A stretch of 64,000 nt of DNA, from assembly GCF_026745355.1 (NCBI RefSeq), contig NC_079207.1, positions 33,304,020 to 33,368,019 of the forward strand, given 5' to 3'. Source of the DNA: Beta vulgaris subsp. vulgaris (Eukaryota; Streptophyta; Magnoliopsida; Caryophyllales; Amaranthaceae). The translations under genes and the position numbers were made by a program. The notes beneath the pieces were generated by a model. That model was given only the letters and a program-made list of their open reading frames with translations. It ran no database searches and had not been told where the DNA came from. Positions 56,718-64,000 of this stretch are shown here, in pieces (positions within the stretch are counted from its first letter, which is position 1; each line of letters starts with the position of its first letter).

Positions 56718-59080
56718 ATGGCGAAAGATCGTTCGTGGATGTATGGTAACATTGATTCGTCGAAATTTGTGGATGGGGTACTGGAATTTTGTGATTCTGC
56801 CTTAAAACATCACGCTAGGACGGGGCTTTGGGATTTATTTGCCCTTGTGTTAAGTGTAGTAATGTGTTCAAAGTCAATGTATTGAGTTGCTTAGGGAGCA
56901 TGTACTTCGTAATGGGTTTAGGCCTGAATACCATGTGGGATTTGGCATGGTGAGGGAGTGTATGAAGGGAATTCTTGTACAAATCATGTCCATGAGCAAG
57001 AAGACCGTCTGAGGAAATGGAGTATGATACTGAAGACAAGATTGATGATGATACAATGATCATGTGGATAGATGATGGATGGTGTCGAGGACGATTTAGG
57101 ACAAAATTCTCGTGTTTTTGAGTCTTTGACACAGCAGCACAAAAGCCACTTTATCCTGGTTGTAAAAATTTACCAAACTTTCCCGTGTTGACACTTTTCA
57201 ACATTAAGTCAAAGGGAAATTGACCGATATTAGTTTCACTTCCCTGTTGGAAGTGTTAAGTGAGATTTTCCCGATGACAATGAACTTCCAAAGTCGACTT
57301 ATTATGCTAAAAGCTTATTTGTCCCTTGGCTTAGAGTACAAGAAGATACATGCTTGTCCAAATGACTGCTTGTTATATAGGAATGAATATGACAATTTCG
57401 ATGAGTGTCCACGGTCGGGAAGTCACTTACAAGCGTAAAGGGACTGGAGGTTCGAAAGGACCCCCAGCTAAGTGTTGTGTATCTTCCAATAATACCTAGA
57501 TTCAAGCGGTTGTTTTCCATAAAAAAAGATGCAAAAAATTTAAGGTGGCATGCAGACGGAAGAAGAAATAGTTTGTTGAAGCATCCAGCAGATTCTCCTG
57601 AGTGGAAGAGTATTAATAGATTGCATAAGGCATTTGGGAATGAAGATCGTAATTTAGGCTTGGACTATGTACAGATGGATGAATCCATTCGGAAGTATGA
57701 GCTCTTTGCATAGTACATGGCCTGTGCTTTTAGTTATATATAACTTGCCTCCTTGGTTGTGTATGAAACGCAAGTACATGATGTTGTCGCTACTAATCTG
57801 GTCCTAAACAGCCCGGGAAACATTGATGTCTATCTTGCACCACTTATCGATGATCTCAAAAGCTATGGATGAAGGGGTTTCTGTGTTTGATGCTCATGCT
57901 AATGAGATGTTCACCTTGCGTGCAATGCTATTCTGCACCATTAACGATTTCCCGGCGTACGGTAACTTATCTGGGTATAAGAATAAAGGTAAGAAAGCAT
58001 GTCCGATATGTATGGATGACATGGAATCCACATTTATTCCTAATTGCAAACATGTCTACATGCCCCACCGAAAGTTCTTACGACCCGACCACCCGGTTCG
58101 TAAGAAGAAGAAGCATTTTATGGGTCTGTTGAAGAGGGTGTAGCTCGTAGACCATTGACTGGTAAAGAGGTTTATGAGCAACTAAAGGGTGTTGAAACGA
58201 TCTTTGGTAAAACAATGAAAGAGGAGAAAGGATTATGGAAAAGGAGTCTATCTTTTGGACACTCCCTACTGGAAAGACCTAAAGGTTAGACATTGTCTCG
58301 ACGTCATGCATATAGAAAAAAATGTATGCGATGCTATTCTTGGAACGCTTATGAATATTCCCAATAAACAAAGGATAACAAGGCCTCACGATTGTACTTG
58401 GAAGAAAAAGGAGTTCGGCCAGAATTGTCCCAGAGACAAGAAAGGTAAGAAGAGGAAGAAATTTGAAAAAGAAACAAATATGAGAGAGACAAGAAGGGAA
58501 AGAATCAGAAGAAAACAGAAATCTCGAGAAAGTTAAGGTAAAAAGAACAAAAAAAAGTCGACAATAGAAATTATTTGCCTCCAGCTTGTTATACGTTGTC
58601 CAAGGAAGAGAAGGATTTTTTGTGAGTCTTTGTATGGCATTAAGGTCCCGTCGGGTACTCATCTAATATGAAAAGATTGTATCTTTGAATGGCGAGTTAA
58701 AATTAGGGTTTATGAAATCTCATGATTGACATGTTATGATGCAAGTATTTTTACCGATTGCTATTCGTGGGATACTACCAAAACATGTGAGGTATGCTAT
58801 TACTGAACTATGCTCATTTTTCAACACGATATGTAGCAAAGTGCTTGATCGACAAGACTTGATGCCTTCAAGCTGATGTGGTAGAGACTCTTTGCAAGTT
58901 TGAAATGTATTTCCACCTGCATTCTTGACATAATGTTCATCTTATCGTCCATCTAGTTCGTGAAATAAAGCTTTGTGGTCCAGTGTTTTTGAGGTGGTGT
59001 TATCCTTTTGAAAGACGAATGGGTACTTTACTAGATAAAGTGAGGAATCCTGCACAACCTGAAGCTAGTATCATTTAAGG
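56718..59080 (+). pseudogene. TNP2-type CACTA transposase, broken
   Basis: The start MAKDRSWMYGNIDSSKFVDG (56718) matches the N-terminal transposase-associated domain. The Transposase_21/TNP2 core follows: YPGCKNLPNFPVLTLFNIKS, YKKIHACPNDCLLYRNEYDN, PIIPRFKRLF, NLRWHADGRR, LLKHPADSPEWKS (57220-57713). Next are IDVYLAPLIDDL, FCTINDFPAYGNLSGY, KACPICMDDM (57823-58143) and VRHCLDVMHIEKNVCDAILG (58279-58340). The end has LKSHDCHVMMQVFLPIAIRG-like and VREIKLCGPVFLRW blocks up to about 59040. Stops or shifts occur at 56840, 57435, 57711, 58141, 58535 and later. No function remains. Confidence 0.92.
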
Positions 59081-59084
59081 CACC

Positions 59085-59927
59085 GTGGGCGATGAAGTTG
59101 GTAATTTTGTACGAGTATTGGCTACGCTGAACCTTAGCAACAACACCATGATTTCATTGCAATGAGAGATGTTGGATAAAGAAGAAGGAAGTTTTATGGT
59201 GGTAAGACAAAACATGTAGCAAATCCAAGAGACCACCTCATTCCTCTTTTCAGTTCGAGGAATGAGTGCTCTCCAAACAAGATTAAACAAAATTTTGTGA
59301 ACCCTGCAAGAAAATTGTGGTTTATTTTGTTTTGGGCAGCAGTTCCCCCAAAAGATTCAACAATCTTATCTTGAGGGAAATTGGGAAAGGAGACAGTTCC
59401 TTTCCTCTTAAAATACACATTAGTTCTTTTGCAAGGAACTTCCCATATTTTGGCTAATGTTTCTTAAGAAAATTTATTTTCTTCCCCCTAACTTCAGTAG
59501 TACAAATTCCATATGTGCTGTTGAAATTTGCACAAAATTCATCCATAGCTAAAGGAACTAAGGCATTGTTAAATGCGGTTTCAAACAGGTATTCCATACC
59601 CTTTTGCTTTAGTATGTCAGTTAATTCATTGAATTTCACTTCATTAGCCCACTCCAAATTTACACAAAAACGTAAGACATACCTTGATTCACTTCTTTCC
59701 ACTCGTTTCTTGGAGGAAGAAGCAACAGTTTCTTTGAAAGGAATAGGTGTAACTTCTTCTCAGCCCTTAGCTTGTTTCAGGGATTCTTCTTCATCATCAT
59801 CCCCAACTAGTTTTCTTCTTCTCACACTTCTTCTAGGTGATTCCAATTTCTGTTCTTCTACCACCATGGTTGTTTCTTGAGATTTTTCGATTTCTAGGGT
59901 TTTGGATAGAGAAGAGGGGTTTTCCAT
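59085..59927 (-). pseudogene. Extra 3' ORF of the older Sirevirus
   Basis: This is a second copy of the gene at 35564. Start ATG at 59927 (MENPSSLSKTLEIEKSQETT), then LESPRRSVRRRKLVGDDDEE, a stop, and a core frame 59702-59454: YVLRFCVNLEWANEVKFNEL, AFNNALVPLAMDEFCANFNS and CTTEVRGKKINF. A further piece (59418-59194) has FPQDKIVESFGGTAAQNKIN. The C-terminal part is absent. Its lesions differ from those in the other copy, so both decayed independently. Function is unknown. Confidence 0.75.
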
Positions 59928-60536
59928 TTGAGAGGTTTTAGGAGTTTTTGTGTTTGGAAAAGGGAATTGCGTGAGGTTTTTGTCATTTTGTGAAAAGAAT
60001 TTGGGATTTTATGGCGTGTGAAGGGGTGTGAAGGATATGAATAATGGTGAAGTTGAAGCGACTAAGGAACACGATTTTAGGGATGAAAGAAAGAAGAAGA
60101 TGCATGTAACAATAAATGAGGAGTTACACGCTTGAAAATTAAAACAAAAATAAAAGATAAAAATAAAAGAAAACAGATAAAAGAGAATCATGACTTGATT
60201 ATATTTGATTCCTATATTTTTGGGATTTTCGGATCTTTTTGATTTTTTATGGACTTTTTAGTTTTTGGAAAGAAAATAAACTCTAAGGAACTTGTGCTAT
60301 AGCTAGGAATAACTTATGCTAAATATCAACGTTCTTCATATTATGCTTGTTTCTTTAACTTAGGAACAATAAGGGGAGTATTATGTGACATTTGTGAATT
60401 GTTTTATTCCTTTGAATCCATGTTTATGCTATAACATCTTTATTTGCAATGTTCTTAGGCAATTAATCATAATTACTTAATGTCACATAGAGCAAGACAA
60501 ATCAATTCAGACATGGGGAATTGGAATAGAAACAAC

Positions 60537-61562
60537 TTACTTAAGTTTTATTAAACCTAACTCAAGCCTTAACTTTTCATATCTATCTCTTTGTAGAGGC
60601 TTAGTTAGTATATCAGCAATCTGATTTTAAGTTTGACAAAACTCAAGTTTAATCAAACCTTTTTCCACATTTTCTTTTAGAAAGTGATGTCTGATATATG
60701 TATATGCTTAACTCTGGAATGATGCACTGGATCTTTTGAAATACTAATGGCACTAGTATTATCAGAATAAATGAGAACACAATTAAAGATTATTCCATAG
60801 TCAAAAAGTTGTTGTTTTATCCAAAGCATTTGAGAGCAACATGCAGTAGTAGCTACGAACATATTCTGCTTCAGCAGTGGATAAAGCGACTGTGTTTTGT
60901 TTCTTGGTACTCCAAGAAACTAAACTATGACTAAGAAATTGAACCATACCTAATGTGCTTCTCCTATTTACAAGATCTCCAGCATAATCAGCATATCCTC
61001 TTAACTCAAATGTATCACTTCTTGGATAGTAGAGTCCAAGATCATCTGTTCCTTTAAGATATCTAAGAATTCTCTTCACGGCAGTCAGATGAGATTCCTT
61101 GGGATTAGCTTGAAATCTAGCACACAAACCAACACTAAAAACTATGTCTGGACGACTAGCAGTTAGATACAAAAGTGAACCAATCATGCCTCTATATTTC
61201 GTTTGATCAACACTTGTTCCTATGGAATCTTCATCTAATCTAGTTGAAGTTCCCATAGGAGTGTGATTTATCTTTGAGTTTTCAAGACCATATTTCTTTA
61301 GCAGTTCCTTTATGTATTTTTGTTGGTGAATAATTATTCCTTTTTCAGTTTGCTTAATCTGTAACCCAAGAAAGATATTTAACTCACCCATCATACTCAT
61401 TTCAAATTTATTACTCATAAGATTTGAGAATTCTTTGCATAATGTTTCATTTGTTGCTCCGAAAATGATGTCATCAACATATATTTGAACAAGTAATATG
61501 TCAGTTCCTTTCGATTTTAGGAACAAGGTTTTATCCACCTTTTCACTTTTAAAGTTGTTTTC
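60537..61562 (-). pseudogene. Sirevirus RT C-terminal half and RNase H
   Basis: A 245-codon frame (61538-60801) is open and better kept than in the complete copy. It has KTLFLKSKGTDILLVQIYVD followed by DII (the YVDD motif near 61480), IFLGLQIKQTEKGIIIHQQK, and GMIGSLLYLTASRPDIVFSV. RNase H follows with SLVSWSTKKQNTVALSTAEA. One frame change near 60860 leads to LWIKQQLFDYGIIFNCVLIY, and pol ends ADILTKPLQRDRYEKLRLEL, stop 60537. The N-terminal RT half is deleted at 61563. Confidence 0.92.
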
Positions 61563-62377
61563 GAACTTAATTAGACATTAGTATTTATAGTAGTAATAAC
61601 TTAGAATGTGGGATTAAAACATGTATTAGTGGTAAAACCATTATCCTATGATGTTCCTTACTCGGAGGAACACGTTCCTCAATGATCCCATGATCTTCAT
61701 GATCACTTTTAAACGTGGGAGTGTTTTAAGTTACTTGCTCCTTAATTTTAGCAACCACTTCAAGCATTATTTATAAAATCTGATTTAATTAAAAACATTT
61801 TAAAACCGAAATAAAATTCTTTTACCAAAAATATTATCATTAAATTATTTCCGTAAAAAACCGAGAAGTATTTTTATTATCTTTGGAAAAATAAAATTTT
61901 TTCCTTAAAAAGATTTTCGTCAAAATCAGATTTTTCCTTAAATAAAACGATTACCTAGATTCTAGGCATAATTAACTCAACTGACATTAATGTACCGTTG
62001 TAATGCTTCATTCTAAGTCCAGTTCCTTTTAATTTATAAGTTTAGCACCAATTCGTCTGTTCCTTACAAAGGAACCAACGATCATTGTTATTCGAAATTG
62101 CCATAGTTCTTTACCATTTTCACTCGTTCCTTTACAATGGAACTAGAGACAAAATGTCTCGCTTTAGTCTTCTTTCTCCAATGCTGCTCCAGTACCAAAT
62201 ATAGAAACTTCTTCACTTAGTCTTCAAAATCCAAACTTGATTTTCTTCCTTGACTTAGTATTCTCTTTGTTCCTTGTATTGATACCTTGAAATTCACTCA
62301 CTTAAACAACTTGTTAGTCGAATACTTCGTTTGCAGCTTTTTTTTTCCTTCGTCATCATCAAAACAAGGATTCAACA
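61563..62377 (-). repeat. Partial LTR of the older Sirevirus
   Basis: It starts TGTTGAATCC at 62377 and runs past the TATA box (TATAAATA at 61589-61582) to TTAAGTTCG, where it breaks into RT. The conserved GGAACGTGTTCC (61678-61667) and the GTTCCTT/AAGGAAC hairpin (62075-62059) are kept in spite of overall divergence from the 25325 LTR. Confidence 0.9.
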
Positions 62378-63175
62378 AATATCATAATATTTTCAATAAT
62401 GGGCGAATTAACATATTTTGTGTGCGAATTAACATATTTTATGTGCGAATATAATTGCACGGTACCCATTTTTTTTTCATTTCCTCGATGGAGCAAATTA
62501 AACATATTTCCGTTTTCTCAATGGAGGAAACGAAATAGATCTTCGTTTCCTCCATGGAGGAAACATATTTTACCGTTTTGTTTCGTGCGTTAGTGGCGAA
62601 AAACTTTAAAAATTAACCACATTCCGTTCTGGTGATGCTGGCGACGTTGACGGTTCTTCACCAGACATTGTGGTGCTCCTGTGGTGTTCTGGCAATGGTG
62701 GTCCATGACAATGAGCCATGAGGTGGTGCTTCGGTATTGGAGGTGGTCTGTCGGTGGTAGTGGTCGGGTGGTGGTAGTGTGAGAGGTGAGAAAGTTTGGT
62801 AAAGTTGGATCAGAGGTGAGAGAATAAGAATACGGTGAAAGGGGAGGCTCTGGGGGGGATTTAAAGGGAAAATATGGGTGATTTTTAGTAAATAAGGACG
62901 ACAAATAGCGATGGGGATCTAGAAACATAAGAATTTTACAACAAGATGTACACTAAAGAGAAATCTTAAAAGATGAGGATGGATGACCCTAAATTGGTTG
63001 AGCATTCATCTAACTGTGACTCAATAGTGATGCGACTCAAAAATAAAAAAGGATTGATTTTCATCTTTGGAATTAGGTTAGATTGATTTTTTTTAAAAAA
63101 AACTCCTTGAACGACCATGACTCTACATGAACGTAAACTGAAAAAAGCACAAAATTGACCACCACAACAACTACA
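62378..63175. other. Unassigned palindrome-rich stretch
   Basis: GCGAATTAACATATTTTRTGT is tandemly repeated at 62402-62447. TTTCCTCCATGGAGGAAA and related words (62480-62570) form palindromes like CACTA subterminal arrays, but no matching terminal repeat was found. The 112-codon minus-strand frame (62928-62590) is Pro/Thr/His-rich and unrecognised. Confidence 0.45.
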
Positions 63176-64000
63176 TTATTAAAAAAATGAGACACATGAA
63201 GCGTGCCACGCAGCATAGGTGCGCACGGCACGGAGCCTGTGCTTTTGGCGTGAGAGTTGTTTTGGACAATTCCACATAATTTCTGCACATGATGACTTTT
63301 TGACAAACTATATCATAATGACAAATTAATTGACAGATTTTATTAGGACTTTAAACAATAGTCAATTTGGTGAGACAAATAGGTTGCACCCCACGCACTA
63401 GAATGCGCATAGCACAAAGCCTATGCGTCCGGCGTAAGAGCAATGTGCCAGGCGCACATAGGTGGGTTTAGCGCACCCCCTCGGCATGCATATTGTCAAT
63501 TCGGCGAAAGTTAAGACTATAACGACGATTTTTAAACGCGATTTTAGGTGCAATACATATCACCATTTTGAGAAATTAATAAGAAGCAAAAATAGCAATC
63601 ACAAGCAAATGTCACATAACATGGATGCAAAAATTTCTCAACGTAAAGTCCAGTTATGTGTTTCAACTACGGTCAGGTTTGGATTAAGGATAAAAAGAGT
63701 TCATGACTAAGAGATTGATCCCACGCTTTGTACCTTTTCTTAAAAAGGTGGCAATGTGTAAGACACATTCCAGTTCTCAATTCAGGAATAAGAAAACAAT
63801 ATCATGGTTGTGTAGGTTTGGTTATGACTAAGATCCAACACTATAGTTCATGAAGCTTTTGGAAAGGACAATTTATCAATATCTAATTAGGTTTATGAGT
63901 CTTCCTTTCAAGACTTGTTGGCGTCTTCAAAAACATTCTTAAATAAAACCCTTCAATGAGGTAGTCACATATGCACTCACACCATGAAGGCGAATAAAAA
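63176..64000. repeat. Dispersed LTR-like repeat fragments
   Basis: 63190-63480 is GC-rich with GGCGTRAGAG and GTGCCAGGCGC words, resembling 51730-51780. 63700-63860 is the inverted partner of 53160-53325, and 63870-63990 matches 52805-52930 in the same orientation. The sequence runs off the window edge. Confidence 0.6.

Larger units (their letters stand above)
53932..59080 (+). mobile_element. CACTA element with TNP2 transposase, 3' truncated
   Basis: The left end reads TACTAGTATAAAAAACAGC, a one-base variant of the CACTAGTA... terminal repeat. It is followed by subterminal inverted repeats (53965-54118), a leader exon-like block (54150-54510), intron-like DNA and a TNP2 transposase gene from 56718. 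The transposase text runs to about 59080, where Sirevirus sequence on the other strand begins. I found no right terminal repeat. The gene has several frameshifts and stops. It is the only transposase for the CACTA-type elements in this window, but it belongs to a different family from the three short elements. Confidence 0.85.
59080..62377 (-). mobile_element. Truncated, rearranged older Sirevirus
   Basis: On the minus strand the order is LTR (62377-61563), RT, RNase H, spacer, then the extra 3' ORF, ending near 59080-59130 without a 3' LTR. Gag, protease, integrase and the first half of RT are missing because the LTR is joined straight to the middle of RT. The LTR start TGTTGAATCCTTGTTTTGAT resembles the intact Sirevirus at 25325 but is clearly diverged. 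It abuts the broken end of the CACTA transposase on the left. Confidence 0.9.

Noticed and set aside
62590..62928. 112-codon Pro/His/Thr-rich minus-strand gene
   Set aside because: Low-complexity composition, no domain, and repeat-rich surroundings.

Overview
This is plant nuclear DNA, AT-rich, and almost all of it is transposable elements, many nested inside others. The organism is very likely a flowering plant. The evidence is an L1-type LINE with plant-style ORF1, a Tat-lineage Ty3/gypsy element with a second (archaeal-type) RNase H, a Sirevirus-type Ty1/copia element, CACTA/TNP2, hAT and MULE-like elements, and LARD-like elements. I cannot name the species. I found no convincing host gene, tRNA, rRNA or CRISPR array. 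The open frames that make sense are retroelement or transposase fragments.

Layout. 1-795: purine-rich, unassigned. 810-6508 (-): a LINE bounded by a 14-bp target duplication, itself split by a 964-bp CACTA-type element (3616-4579, TSD CTG). 6523-7908: AT-rich with a TA microsatellite. About 7909-16830 (+): a decayed Tat-type gypsy element (gag, protease, RT, RNase H, second RNase H, integrase). 16850-22596: AT-rich spacer with a possible SINE and a degenerate short tandem repeat. 22602-40327 (-): an LTR element without recognisable pol genes (LTRs about 0.4 kb, TSD ACTAT) and with long tandem arrays. It was interrupted by a Sirevirus copia element (25325-39245, TSD CGTGG). That element was interrupted in turn by two CACTA-type elements (28068-29322, TSD TAT; 30913-32828, TSD CAT). 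This three-layer nest is read directly from the target duplications. 40701-40918: a MULE-like MITE. 43649-43982: a small TIR element. About 45660-51500 (-): a LARD-like element whose own gene contains an 80-bp GT-AG intron and tandem repeats. It is interrupted by a hAT-type element (46863-48022, TSD TGAAACCC) that holds a further MITE (47711-47994). 51690-53340: LTR-like sequence with partial homologs at 63700-63990. 53932 to about 59080 (+): a CACTA element with subterminal palindromes and a decayed TNP2 transposase. About 59080-62377 (-): a truncated, older Sirevirus whose LTR is fused directly to reverse transcriptase. 62378-64000: palindromic and GC-rich repeat fragments.

How it works together. 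Most pol and transposase genes carry stops or frameshifts, so the elements look immobile. The best preserved frames are the 402-codon Sirevirus gag, the Sirevirus integrase (split by an insertion) and a 245-codon RT/RNase H stretch of the older Sirevirus. The most interesting non-coding signal is a palindrome, GGAACGTGTTCC, that starts the same distance (78 bp) upstream of the TATA box in three Sirevirus LTRs, including a strongly diverged one. The CACTA-type elements each carry their own palindromic subterminal motif.
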